Below the pieces are notes generated by a model. It saw only the letters and a program-made list of their open reading frames with translations. It ran no database searches and was not told where the DNA came from. From Diphasiastrum complanatum (taxonomy: Eukaryota > Streptophyta > Lycopodiopsida > Lycopodiales > Lycopodiaceae), in the NCBI GenBank assembly GCA_029204225.1, contig CM055097.1, positions 186,001 through 250,000 on the forward strand: DNA of 64,000 bases, in the 5' to 3' direction. Positions 22,901-35,600 of the stretch are shown piece after piece (positions within the stretch are counted from its first letter, which is position 1; the number at the start of each line of letters is the position of its first letter). A program made the position numbers and the translations under genes.

Positions 22901-25900
22901 TATAACATGGGGGCTTACTTTGACAATCTTATCACAATCATTACTAGATCTAAGGTAGACGCTTCATCTCAAAGTGTAGCCAAGTGGGATAAGAGTGAGA
23001 CATGTGGAAGTAGAGGCCTAGGCTCATATCATGGTTTGCACATGGAGAAAGGGACACACCTGAGCTTATGCTCCTGTAACTAAAGATGTTATTGGTTTTT
23101 TCTTATCTCATATGTAGTTATCTTTCAAATTGTGAGGTTGTTGACATCATCTTGGGTGTGAATATTTGTAGATTGTTGTGCATAGTTCTAGCCTCTTGCC
23201 TTTTGGTGGTAAGATTTAAAAAATCATAGAATTCAACACAAGACACATCATAAAGATCATGTTTATAGGATAATTTTTTTTTCCTTGAGTTTATAAGATA
23301 AATTTTGTACCATTCTCCGATAGCTTTAATGCCACAACCAAAATGAAAATGTTTATTTTAAGCTTTAATATGATAAAATAGTACATCTAAGTATTGCACT
23401 AGAGTTATTTTCCCACTTTATGCACCTCATCCAATAATATCAATTATGCTCTATAGAATCCAAGCATGTGATGATCCAAAAGTCTGGACACACAACCCTC
23501 TTTGGGATACACCCTAAAAGTCATCATGTTTACTAGTAGTCTAATGGTGCTAGTACTTTCTTATTCGTTATAATCAAGAAGTCATCTGATGTTGATATTT
23601 GGAATTGTGGGTGGCGTAATATGATCAAGATGTGACTAGTGGAAGCATATTTTGGCTGAAGTGAAGTACCACACTCAAAGAGAATATTGCCATGTTATGC
23701 AATCCACTATTGCAACAAACATTTCACCAATTTGTGAACTGGATGGATGAAATGCTACCAACAAGATATGATAAGTAGCTTTTAGAATATAACAATTATG
23801 ATAATTAATTTAACATATATAAAGCTATATTATTGTGCACTTCATGAAGATGTAGTCCAATCCACATTCATGTTACATCTTCCATGTCATGCAATATGTT
23901 GTTTCAAGCTTAATATTCATGTAAGAGTACTTTATTTTACTTTATGTGAGTTTGTCCATTTAACATAAGTCTAGGTTAAGGCTATAGTTACAAGTTATTT
24001 TATACCAATGCCATATCATATGCATGATGAACATATGCTCTTGACTAGAAAATAATGTTTGTCATCCAACAAGCAAATATTATTGGAATTAATAAAGACC
24101 CATTCAATAACATGGCTACAATAATGAATGAAATGCAATATCGATGTATAACAACCTAAGAGTGATGGGTGTGCAACAAAGGTTAGCAAATGCCCCCTCA
24201 CATACATTTCTCAATCTATGTGTTCAATTGAGAGAAGTATTGGTGACAATAAATTGACATAAACTTGTATCTCATGAGTTTGTTCATCTAAGATAACTCC
24301 AAGCTACACCATAATGACAATCTTTTGAGTTGGTGGCATTTTGTATGCATGTTGAAGCTATGCCCATGATTAGAAAATATTGTTTGTGAACAAACAAAAC
24401 AATATCATTTGTGTAAACAAAAACTAATAGATAATGTGCTTATAGTACAATGAATAAAAAAATTCAATATAGGAGTAAAAGAGGAGTATTGAGGCATGCA
24501 TTTAAAATAGCAAATTTTCCACGTCAATTATCAATTGATCACTTTAATGAAAATAATATTTGAGATAATAAAACTAACAAAAGTCAATGAAGGAACATCT
24601 ACATTATCTAGCTTTCATTTGGAAAGCAACCATGTGCGCATAAGTAGAAGGAGCTCAACAATTGGCTCTAATGAAACAAACATTCAAACATTTAGTTAAA
24701 GAGCAACAAAACATCACCCTTGCATGAGGAGCAAGTTGGAACAAGGACTCATCCATTTACGAGCCCATTATGTTGGTAGGACTTGGCACGAGCCATCTAG
24801 TTCATCCTCCTATCTCTCCATTTGTGTTCTCTTCACAGTGTGTTGAGAGAGGTGAGCTAGTTTAACAAGTAGACATTCAATCAAGTTTAAAGAGTTCTCA
24901 AGTGACAGTAAGATCATCTCTAAATCCGAATAAATCCATTTGAAAAAGAAGAATAAAATTCTTAATGAAATTATAGAGTTGTTGCAAGACTTCTTAGACA
25001 CTAGAGATGATGGACTTATATTACAAACATATGGGTATAGCTCTGATGTCACATTTCATTGCATCATGAATATTTCGATGGTGGTCTTCTTGGTTAATAA
25101 GCACCACTACAAACTAAGTACAATGGTTTTGTTTTAGAAGTTGAAAAGCATTAAAGTGTAAAACTATTAGAATAAATGACTTGGAAATATTGTGTTTTTC
25201 TTAGAAACTATGATATACACAACAAAATCTAATTACTTACTATAAAATGCATACAAAATAGTTCTAATGATCACACAATACTTAGTGTCTTACAATAGAA
25301 TAATCAGTGTGGACTTGCACAGTATCAGAAAAATGCTCAATACAAATGTTGTGAACTTCATGACATGTTGTCTGACCAATTGCTCTCTAATTTGTAGTCT
25401 CAAGCGTACATTCTAAACATCGTATTTATATGATAATTTAATCTCTATTACGAATTGGTTCATAGGCTTAAACAATCGTGAAATAAAGAAGAACAAAATA
25501 CTAACATAGTTTTGAAAAAGATATAGGATTGAAACAATCAAAATCAGTGGGGTGGAATTTTGATTCGACCCAAGGGATTGATTTAGTCTTTGATTCGATT
25601 TGACCCAACTGAAGGTCAACTTCCATCAAATTTGACCCAACTTAAGGTCGATATCTTCGATGATTTGACTCGATCGAAGGTTGATATAGAGTTTGATCAT
25701 ATTCGATTTGACCCAAGCTCAATATCTTTCATTCAATTCGATCCAATCCAAAGTAGATGTAGATTTTGATATTGACTTGATAAATTTCTATTTTTTGTAG
25801 CTCCTTGTTGGAATTTCAACCTGTTTAATATTCTTGGGAGTAAACCTTCAAAATGTGTGTTCCGGTAAAGAAAAAGATCAGATAACATATATAGAAATTC
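22900..25900. other. AT-rich intergenic, no gene seen
   Basis: No supported coding frame. Between 25,545 and 25,750 the words tttgacccaa and aaggtcgatat recur in a degenerate 45-60 bp rhythm, a decayed satellite-like patch. Confidence 0.4.
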
Positions 25901-25916
25901 TTGGAAAGGAAGGATA

Positions 25917-26335
25917 ATGGATTTCAAAGTTTCAGCTATTGGTCAAACTATCACAGATATTTTAGTTCAGCACGTTTATCTTCACAAAGAACTCAACATT
26001 CAGGATTTGAATCCTCATGATAGAAAGAAATGCAATTGTAAGTATTTGATTTATATTTATGCACTCTGATTAATTTTCTTATTTGAAAAATAAACTATTT
26101 TTTGGTTGGTTTTGCAGATTTTTATCTATTGAATATCGTTAAATGGCTATCAGTTCAATCTATTGCAAGAATTGATGTCATACATTCTGATATCGGTTTA
26201 CTCCAATACAAGGGACGTTCTCCAAAATGTCTCTTGGAGTCGGGAGTATCTTTTTATGACTCCATCTATTTTCCAAATAAAAATAGTTTAGCGGGAAGAT
26301 TAGAGCCATACCCACTACCAAAATTTCTTCAGTGA
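25917..26335 (+). CDS. Two-exon gene, 112 aa, unknown function
   Basis: Exon 1 (25917-26037) begins ATGGATTTC and ends at a consensus donor, GTAAGT. Intron 80 bp. Exon 2 begins at 26118 after tttttggttggttttgcag and ends with TGA at 26333-26335. Phases match (1 and 1), and the spliced product is 112 residues: MDFKVSAIGQTITDILVQH at the N-terminus, a middle with KWLSVQSIARIDVIHSD and a C-terminus AGRLEPYPLPKFLQ. I do not recognise the family. It may be the N-terminal part of a larger gene whose next exon is the fragment at 26527. The good splice sites argue for a once-expressed gene rather than chance. Confidence 0.45.
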
Positions 26336-26526
26336 GAAATGGATTTCTCAAATTCAACAATTTCAGAATTTTGATCGAGACTATATATGGATATCCAGAG
26401 TATATTAAAATGTAGCACTGGATCAAAGAATAATAAATTAAGTTGGTATCTTCCTTTTACTATTTTTGTTGATTTTTTTTTCTAAATGTAAATGTTCGAC
26501 AAACGAAAACAATGTTTATTTGTAAG

Positions 26527-26868
26527 GTCTTGAGTGATGAGATGCTTGCCGAGTTGTTTGATGATCATTGGGATAGAAAACAAAATGGACAAGTTGAGTG
26601 CAGAGTTTGTAAGTCGTCAATGACATTTAGATATGACAGAGAAAAATAGATGCTCACTTTGCTAATGTATTATAGAAGATGGATAAAATGCAATAATGAG
26701 TGGAAGCCAGTAGATCAAGATTTTTTGCTACACAACAAAGAGCAACTACAAATAACAGTGAGAAGAAATGACAACATTCTTGTTGAGATCGAGGTCGAAG
26801 AAGATTGGAGTCTAAATCACATTCGAACAGAACTTGACATGTTGCAATTTGATCTTCCTCAGTATTAA
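26527..26868 (+). pseudogene. Possible further exon: CxxC motif and ubiquitin-like fold
   Basis: The frame reads VLSDEMLAELFDDHWDRK, then GQVECRVCKSS (a CxxC metal-binding-like motif), a TAG stop at 26648, and continues openly as MLTLLMYYRRWIKCN and LQITVRRNDNILVEIEVEE to a stop at 26868. The tail has a beta-rich, ubiquitin-like look, but this is weak. The internal stop suggests decay, unless an intron is missed. Relation to the gene at 25917 is inferred from strand and proximity only. Confidence 0.35.
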
Positions 26869-27020
26869 CAATTTTGATTGGACGGTACACATTTTGGTTT
26901 TTGATTAGTGACGATGTTTTAAAATACAAATTCATACACTGATCATGATTTTTTTGGTGCAGATAAGAGCAAGGCAACATTTGAAATACAAATTGGCTCA
27001 ACCACATGAAGGGAGACCAT

Positions 27021-28460
27021 TTATTTTTGTGTATCATCTTTCTTTTGATCTATGATTTCCAAATGTAGTTCTCCAAATGGAAGAACCTTTGGTGGACTAC
27101 TGTATGGAATATCAACAACGTAGGAATTTTCCACCACAATCTTTAATGCTTCATGCCAAAAATACATGATCTCTTGTGGCGTGACTAGCGTGCATAAAAA
27201 CTGAGAAAACAAAGTTAATAGGGACTTGTATTAGAAACATATATCAAGAATATACCAAGGACTAATTTCAGAGACATACCTCACATGAATGACCATAATA
27301 AATTCATAAAAACTTTCTAAATAAATATTATACCTTTCGTAAATCTGGAAGAGAGTCATGTTGAGCCCACATAAAAAATGATTTTTGCGTTGAAGAGTGT
27401 GTACCACCGCAACTACCACAATCTGTTTGTTGGGAGGACTACACAAACAAACATTACAGAGAAAAATGTTTTAATGAACTAGAATATAATGAGATATCAT
27501 TTCAGCATGCGAGATGATGAACGAAATTCTACAAACGTTGCAAATGCGCATTGAATCGATATTAGAAATCGTAAAAAAAAAACAATGAGATATGGTTTCA
27601 ACGCGCACCGTGAAAGTCAATTATTTATGAAACATAAAAACGCGCATTGAATCGATATCCCAGGTTTAAAATTCTTCATCTCCACTTTCTTGTATGCCAT
27701 TGGACCTGGCATTGGAAAGATTTCTACTAACTTCTGTACAAGTTCTTTTGCATCCCTATGTGTGTGCGTGATCGAATTTCTTTTTATCTGGGTTGCATAT
27801 ACCATCATTATTTACATATAATGACAAAACATATAAACTCCAATGACCATTGCAATGACAAATTGGCAGGTGAGTCAGGATAAAAGTCTATACTTGATAT
27901 CTCAAGAAATATAGCATTAGCTAATTTGTGAAAAAAAGCTCACTTGTATATATATGGCACCATAATCAATGGTGCTTTCATTCTCACATTTTTCATGTAT
28001 CCATCAAGATAAGTGTCTTGAAAGACGAGATAATAAATACTATTTAGAAAATGGATAGGCAACAGTTCTAAATCAATAAAAAATGGTGTATGATGATATT
28101 CTAGAAAAAACAGAATAATCTCCACTCCAACATCGTCCCCTAACAATTTATCTTTATTCTCTAATTCCTCTGTGTCTGCGAAGTTAGGGTATGATTCATT
28201 TTTTTACGGGGAGATTGAAAATTGTAATGGGGACCAAAAGATTTTAGATGAGAGGAAAGTAATTGATCGTACTGTACATATTTATTAGAATCTACAAAAG
28301 TTACTGAAGGAGGGGCGAGAAGAGATACAAAAACACGACTCAATGTATCGTCTGGAAAAAAAAATATTGCTCTGCACATTAAGAAAATAACAAAGGATAC
28401 TGACTTGTCAACCCTAAATTTGAAGGGCAGAAGGCATGTTGCTCTCTTTTCGAATAGCAA
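27021..28460 (-). pseudogene. Ulp1/C48 cysteine-peptidase-like gene, broken
   Basis: On the minus strand five pieces line up. 28460-28161 is the N-terminal linker. 28146-27940 contains LGDDVGVEIILFFLEYH and LLPIHFLNSIYYLVFQ, as before the His site of Ulp1-type domains. About 27850 reads GHWSLYVLSL, the His-Trp signature. 27800-27650 contains ITHTHRDAKELVQKLVEI. About 27430 reads QQTDCGSCG, matching the oxyanion Gln and catalytic Cys neighbourhood. C48 peptidases cleave SUMO-like modifiers and also occur in some plant transposons. Frame changes between pieces may be introns (one donor-like GTGAGC near 27,944) or decay. Host gene or transposon cargo cannot be decided here. Confidence 0.5.
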
Positions 28461-28741
28461 AGCGAGAATGATCCCAACACGCTAGTAGCTTGAAAGGCCT
28501 TGAAGGGCACAACTCTCTTCTGAAATGAATTGTGCTATTCTAAAAATCATGTATGTGTAGAGATGTGCCGAAATGAAACTTATGGTAACTTGTTGAAAAG
28601 CTCATTTTGCAAGGAAAACTCATGGCACAATGCCTTTGCATGAGATTGATAGAGAGAACTAGAGATCATGTGAAGTAAATCATATTCCTTATAAAGTTGG
28701 AGTGTACATTATTATTTTTGGATGTGGTGTAGAGATCAAAT

Positions 28742-28743
<2 letters not shown>

Positions 28744-28793
<50 letters not shown>
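28744..28793. repeat. (GA)25 microsatellite
   Basis: Uninterrupted GA repeat. Frames through it give meaningless Arg-Glu repeats. Confidence 0.95.
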
Positions 28794-28795
<2 letters not shown>

Positions 28796-29198
28796 ACTCA
28801 CCTACCTTCGAGGCACCCACCCTCGTGCCTTCAAAATCAATTATATGGCAATACTCATGTTTTTTGCATGTCTCTCCATGTGGCCACTTGACAACACACA
28901 TGCTTTTTGCACACATTCACTACTTGGGATGTAATCTTAGTGTTGGGATGTAGTCTTAGTGTAGAGCTCCTATTAGCCTAGTTACGTTTTTTAAAAAATT
29001 TAAGAAAATAATGCACATTTTCTCAAGCTGTCATTAATGTCTTGAGAACAAATTTTTTAAAGAGGCTTCAACTTTCAACCCCCCTGTTTTTTTTTTAAGA
29101 TCTTCCCCATCATTTTGTAAGCTTTAAGGGAGCTAGCTTTTCAGACATTTTGAAAGGCAAAGAGAGGCCTGCCGCCTACCAAAAGAAAAAACGAGAGC

Positions 29199-29225
29199 GA
29201 GAGAGAGAGAGAGAGAGAGAGAGAG
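29199..29225. repeat. (GA)13 microsatellite
   Basis: Short GA run flanked by further GA-rich sequence, about 1.5 kb upstream of the POLAR-like start. Confidence 0.9.
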
Positions 29226-29587
29226 GAAGGAGACATCAATAATAAGAGCGAAAATGATCGTAACAGGCATGAGTGATGAGGGGAAGAAAGAAAGGAGACG
29301 AAGGCAGACATTTCGTTTCTGATTTTGATGCTCCAGCAAACCTTATCATATTTCGATGATCGTTCATAGAAAATTAATGGCAAGTATTCCCACATTCAAT
29401 CGGAATTGCTTTGCTGCCCCACCAACAATGTAGCTTATAAATCTGAGGACGATTTTGTATCTTATTTGCAAGTTTTTATGGGAGTTTATATAGTTTTGGT
29501 ATGGTAGTTTTCTGAGTGTCGATTCTTGGAATTGGAATTGTTTTGCCGGGAATCAATGATATGTTGGAGATTAATGTCCAAGCTGCT

Positions 29588-29916
29588 GCTTGCGCTAGAT
29601 TCTGGCTTATAATAGAGCTTGGTTTACATCTGCCACCAGTTTCTTGGGAAAATTTCTGATTATTGAATACTTCACAGGGAGCTACATCCTCTCAACACTA
29701 CTGAATATTTGTGGAGTGATGATGCGTGAAGATTTTCTGCCGGGACGTATTCACGAAATGTAGCAGATTCGTGTTGAAGTTGCAATGCTTGCTATAGATT
29801 CTGGCATGTAGTAGAGCTCTGTTCTTATCTGCCACCAGATTGCTGCGAAAATCTCTCATTATTAGATACGTACTAGGGAGCTGCGTCCTCTAAACATTAT
29901 TGCTATTTTTGTACAT
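29588..29916 (+). repeat. Diverged tandem duplication in the 5' leader region
   Basis: About 130 bp starting near 29588 recurs near 29786 (period 198). Shared landmarks in the same order are tagattctggc, agagct, atctgccaccag, gaaaat, gggagct and cctct. It lies 0.8-1.1 kb upstream of the POLAR-like ATG, so it could be in the promoter, 5' UTR or a leader intron. Confidence 0.65.
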
Positions 29917-30722
29917 ATTTTACCGTATATTCGGAGGAATGTGAGCTATTCTTATCTCGTCTTCTCGAAAAAATTCTATGTTCATGCATGCTAAATTGCG
30001 ATCAACTTGGCATCATCTACAGCAGCGTTCAGTTTTTAAGATAATATACCTCTGAATTAATCGTTTTGGCACGGCTACAATTTTGGTGAGAATCGTGATG
30101 TTCATAGATTCGATAATGGCGGTAATGAACGCTATTCGTCGGTGAGACAATATATTGAGAACTAGCCAGAATATCATAGCAGATTAAGCTATGGTGTTAT
30201 GATATGTCGCACCTCTGGAGATTGCTGCACGAAAAAAAGGGAGCAGATGCCCCATTGCGGATGATGATAGTGCCTTGCGACTTGCTTTCAAATTCCGCAG
30301 GATAAATCATAGATAGTGTTGTTTTGAATTGCTTTCGGTGCTTTAAATTTCACTTATCGATCTGCACGTGACACCTTTGGCACGACAAATCTTTCCTTGA
30401 CACCGAGTAAATATAAAAGTTCGAACGATGTTGTTTCTGAACCTGATTTTGACGAGCATTACCAATGAACTAGAATTCACACCGAAAGATTGGTGAGCTT
30501 CTCATTATATAGTGATCCTTTACGGGTGCGATAAATTTTGAGAAGCTAATGTTTCAGAATGGACTTTGTCTTCTTTGATTTGTGAAGTTATGATATCAAA
30601 TTCATGTATACGATTTGGAATGGCAAATAGAACGACAACTTCCCCGTGTATTTGGTATATTCACTTGCATGCCCAATGACCATACGGCCTCAAACATTTT
30701 GCGTTCATCAAAGACTTGACAG

Positions 30723-32442
30723 ATGTACTCTGTTCATATGTGGCTACTTCTGGTAGCAGCAGGCTCTGGATATTTGGTAAGGTGTTGGCAAAGAGTTCAA
30801 CGTGCTAAGTCCTCTGATTGTGGAGCACATGTTAGTGATGACAAATTCCGAGAATTATCTAGCGATATACCTTGCCCTTTTCAATCAGAATCAAGTCAGT
30901 GCTTGTCTTCTACAGAGTCTGAAACTGTTGAAAGAATTGGTCGATGTGATAATGAGTCTTTACATGGTGATGCGGCGATTGTTTATGAGATTGTTGCCGA
31001 ACGAAAACATAACTTGAGCAACAAAGATAAGGCGAGGAAGAAATATCATGATCATAACTCTTTCCTTCGTTGGTCTCTTGGAAAGAATTTAAGATATTCG
31101 GGTGGAAATTTCAAACTAGCATGGAGAGGGAAAAACGGGGGGCAAAATTGCGACAAGGATTTCCAAAAGGACAATAGAGAGAAGGGATGGAAAGCCCTTA
31201 GACAAACAACAGAAAGGATTCAAAATGTCAGCAAGGAGCCTTCAATATCAGCAAATACTCCACTTTCAAGTGATTTTTTGAATGGAGGCAACCAAGGAGA
31301 GTTTCGATCATGTGCAAGTCTACAAGCTTCAAACATTAAACTTTTGAAAATTTCGGATGTTTCTGGGAGCAAATGTTTCAAAGAGACTTCGGAGACTGAA
31401 AGCCACGAGAAGTACGTTAAAGATAGTCCAAGTCAGATTTTTACTATTGAAAGAAACCTATCATCACAGACAGCTGTGACAAGTGCTGACGATCAGAATG
31501 AGGAGGTGTTCTTATGCAGCATTGCTTTGCCAAATGCAAGGGCTGTTAACGAAATTAAAGGTATGACAAAAGATGAGCATCATTTACGTTTTTCTGCAAA
31601 AAGTGAGCCTTTGGATCGTTTGTCAAGTACACTTACTCAAGAAATATTGCATGCTACAAAAGAAAGCGAGTTGATAGTGGCTGGAGAAGATCGACTGCAA
31701 CTCCCATTTTTTCCTGCCAGAAGTAGCACGAATGTGACTACACTGAACTTTCAGAAAGATATCTATGGTGATGGCTTCAACTGGAAGAAAAGGAAAAGTC
31801 TGTCCCAGATAAATGTGGACATTTTACGAAGAGAGGCTTTTGCAATGGAATCCAATATGGGATACTTCCCTAAATTCAAATGTTTGGAAGGAATAGGCTC
31901 TTTTCCGTTTCATTCAGAATCTATCAGGATGGATAGTTGTAGAAAAAGTTCTTCAAGAAATGCAAGAAGTTTTAGCAAATCTTCCAGATCTCAACAGTTT
32001 ATTCGTAGAAGTTCTTCTCCGTGCATATCTTCGAAGCCCTTCTCGTCCTCAGAAAAAATCTGCAGAGCACATAGCTCTGTTCAATTATTTCACCATAAAG
32101 CGAGGATACCTGGTTTTTTGAATTTACATGCTGACCCAGAGCATCAATGTCAATACGCATATTGTGATGAGCTCAGAAACACGATCCGTGTCAGTAATGC
32201 AGTGTTTACGAGCATGAACAATATTTTGGGAAGTGTTTGGCCAAGGAACGGATCAACGATTACAGATTTAGCTGGAAATTTGAGACCTTTTTGTCAACCC
32301 TGCAGCTCCTCTGCAGCAAATGTAGAATTGCAGAGAGTCGGCACACACAGTTTTCTAGTTACGAACAAGAAGAGGAAGATATCTAAGGGTATTGCAAGGT
32401 CTGCGTCCAGGGATTTTCAAGAAGTCGAAGATAATGTTGAAG
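30723..32442 (+). CDS. POLAR-like exon 1
   Basis: 573 codons plus one base. It opens with a hydrophobic N-terminus ([10 protein letters not shown] after it resembles the family start). The rest is Ser-rich, low in recognisable domains and probably disordered, with basic patches such as [17 protein letters not shown] and [15 protein letters not shown]. The donor is GAAG|GTACCT at 32443. The frame stays open for 35 bp into the intron, to the TAG at 32475. The sequence cttgacag directly before the ATG could be a 3' splice site of a leader intron. Confidence 0.7.
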
Positions 32443-32631
32443 GTACCTTGCTAACTCGATCCATCATTCCATCCTAGAGGCTATCTGTGATTCATCATTA
32501 CCCCTTGGAAAGAATTGTTCTTTCTTGTTTTGTTTATAAACTTATTGTCTAAATATATTGCTATGATGTTAATGTGCAAGGGCTACTGTAATGAACAGAA
32601 TCAAAAAAAGAAGACGTGTCATAGATTCTTC

Positions 32632-32696
<65 letters not shown>

Positions 32697-35600
32697 ATTT
32701 ATCCTTGTCTTTGAAGTTTCAAAAGGTATAGAAACTAAAGAGTGTGAAAACAGCTCTATTAGAAATTTGTAAATTTTTTTAGCAATGTACTTAGAAAAAA
32801 TGATTCTATCTAGTTCGATAGTAATTCAAGAGCTTTGATGAATCACCTAGTTAGATATTTATCATACTATCTGGATTCTGCAGTAATACAAACAGATATT
32901 ATATTGAGATAAGAATTTGAAGGGCGCCGTGATGGTGGATGAAGATCATGGTGCCATAGGATCTATTGGGCATACATGCTTCCGTGGAGGATGCTGTATA
33001 CGCTTGAGGCTGTAGGTCTCTGGCCTTAGTGACTAAAGGGGATAGTCCTCTCGCTGTGTTACTCAGACTCTGTATCTATACAAGGATGTTTGGAAAAGGA
33101 GGAGGTAATATGAGGTTATGTGTCTTTTGAGAAGTATTGCCACAAATATCCCTCCTTTGATGAAAAATTTCCCCATTGATTAAGGTTACACATCTCTGAT
33201 CATCAGATGACATCAGAGAATGAAGCGTGATTGGGTGATCAGGAAAAAGACAGTTATATCTCGTTCCGATTGTATAATCAATTGGGCATTGAAAGGCAAA
33301 ATGCTCCTCTGTCTGAACTTCACCCATAGCTTTTCTATCAACCTAATCACAACGTATTGTAGAGCAAATTGAACCTAATTTTGAAATTGGTGGCTGTGAT
33401 ATGAAATTGGTCCAAGCCTATGGATATAGGTCAATTGCAATGATTCTTGGGTTTTTGCAATTTTTATAGTAGATTCATTAAGGATTATAGTAAGGTAGCT
33501 TCTCCTTTGATAGAACAATTACGTGACACTAATTCCTTGGTAAGTTGGGGGGACTATAGTAGAACACAACTTCTGAAGGAGACAATGGTCATTGCATTTG
33601 TGTTCAAAATTGTTGAGACCCCCAAAAACTGTTTAATGTAGAAATCAATCTTGATGGCAATTCTCACCTAGGAGGGAAGACCAACGAATTTTGAGAGTAA
33701 GAGTCCTTGTCAGGTGAATAAGCGTGAGAGAGTAAGCCCTCTAGGTTTACTTCGTTCACAAGAGACTTTCCACGCTAGATGAGAGAGTATCCATATGGAC
33801 TACATTGTAGGATTACCTAATACTCAGACTAAGCAAGATGCCATTTGGGTAATTGTAGCCTGGTTGCTTGAAATGGCTCACTTCATCCCAACTAAGTTGC
33901 TGATGATGTTGGAAAAAAAAAAGGGAATAGAAATTCAACTTAAGGGAATAGGTAGTCAAATGAACCAGAAACATTTAGGTGTTTCTTTGTGGAATTGCTC
34001 CTAGGTAGCATGGTCTTCGATTGACCAATAAGTTAAGTGCGGCACCTAGTCGAACAGTAATCAAGTAGTTATGAGGTTGAACATCTTTTCTGTACCTGAT
34101 TTGATGGATCTTCTCATGATTGAAACTGTTGGGAAACACTTCGGTTAACAGACAGTTGAGAAATCTGAGATAGTTTATAGAGTTAGCATTGGAATAAGCA
34201 GTATCTGCTAAACCAAGTTTGAGATGAGATTGAAAGCAGAATCAGAAGTCAGCCTTTGGAGACTAATTCTATTTCTTTTCCCTATATTAAACTAGAATTT
34301 CGAGGAATTGACAGTTCAAAGGGAAGAAGCCAATGAGACAATAGAACAATATTTTAGCTAAGGAACTGTTTTTTTGCAAGTGGATTAGGAATAAATTTTT
34401 GGGAATTTGCAGAAAACCCAGTTTTAATTATGTTTCATATAGGGATGCTTTTGCTAAGATTCTTTGTGAGAGATTATAAAGTTGGTGAATAAATAGCAAT
34501 AGTGGATAATTCGCTTTTAGATTCATTGTTCACTTGGTATTGATGGTAAGCTGATAAGATTTTCATCAAGGGTGAAAGTTATGAGTTTTTGTAAAGTCAT
34601 TCTTCTTGCCGGTTCTGAAATGGACTTTAGATATCTATTACATAGTTGCTATTGTATGACAAAAAGTTGTCTCTTGGAATTGGTTGTAAAACGAGTCTTG
34701 TATCCGATATAGGACAGCGAGTTGAATTATTCTGAATCTCTAGTAAACATATCTAGAAGCAGAGAATCTTCTTCGAGAGAAAGTTGTTGGTATGGGACAT
34801 TAGTAATTCCAAAGGGAACTTCTTTTGTGAGAATGATCTGAAGACCGATGGTTAGTATTTACTATAAAAATAAATTTAACGACGGAATCCATTGGTCATA
34901 TATCTTCAGGGTTGCGATATTATGAGATATTGAACTGGATCCCAAAAGGTATCTCATTATTTACAAAATCCAGAAGCCTTAAATCTATTTCTCACTTATT
35001 GGAACCCTTACTTTCTAGAAATTTCTTGAATATAGTTTCAAAAGTGATCATCACATTCCTAACTTGATGTACATGTAAGATGGCCAAAACTAACAGCATA
35101 GGCACTGTTGTAGGTAGGAAGAAAACAATCTAGCATCTTATGACATGTCAATCGGATTTCTATAGCTCAATTTACAAAATAGGGCTTAAAAAGTCATGAA
35201 AAGCGAGCATGACATTCATAACTCGACATAGTCTTGCATCTTACAGTGTGTCAATCGGATCCCTATAACTCAATTTACAAAATAGGGCTAAAAAAGTCAC
35301 TATAAGCAAGCATGGCATTCATAACTTGATATACGTGCCATAATGTCAAAAAGCAATAGCATAGACCTATAGGCATGAAGTAACATAGTCTACCATTGTA
35401 CGACACATCAATGGAATCGGTACAACTTGTTCTTTACATTTATCAAAAATCCTACATGCTTACCCAAAATCAACTTCCAATAGTTTCTTGCTCCATGTTC
35501 GCTTGTTGTGCCCGACACTGTGCCCACCATGTCTGTTACGAGACCGTAACAGTACCGACCCAACAATACTTCTAGGTGTAGCTAACCATCGGAGGCAGAG

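Noticed and set aside
28702-28953. Open frames full of Arg-Glu or Ser-Leu repeats at 9537, 28702, 29133, 32515, 42559 and 53103
   Set aside because: These are translations of GA/CT microsatellites and have no other coding features.
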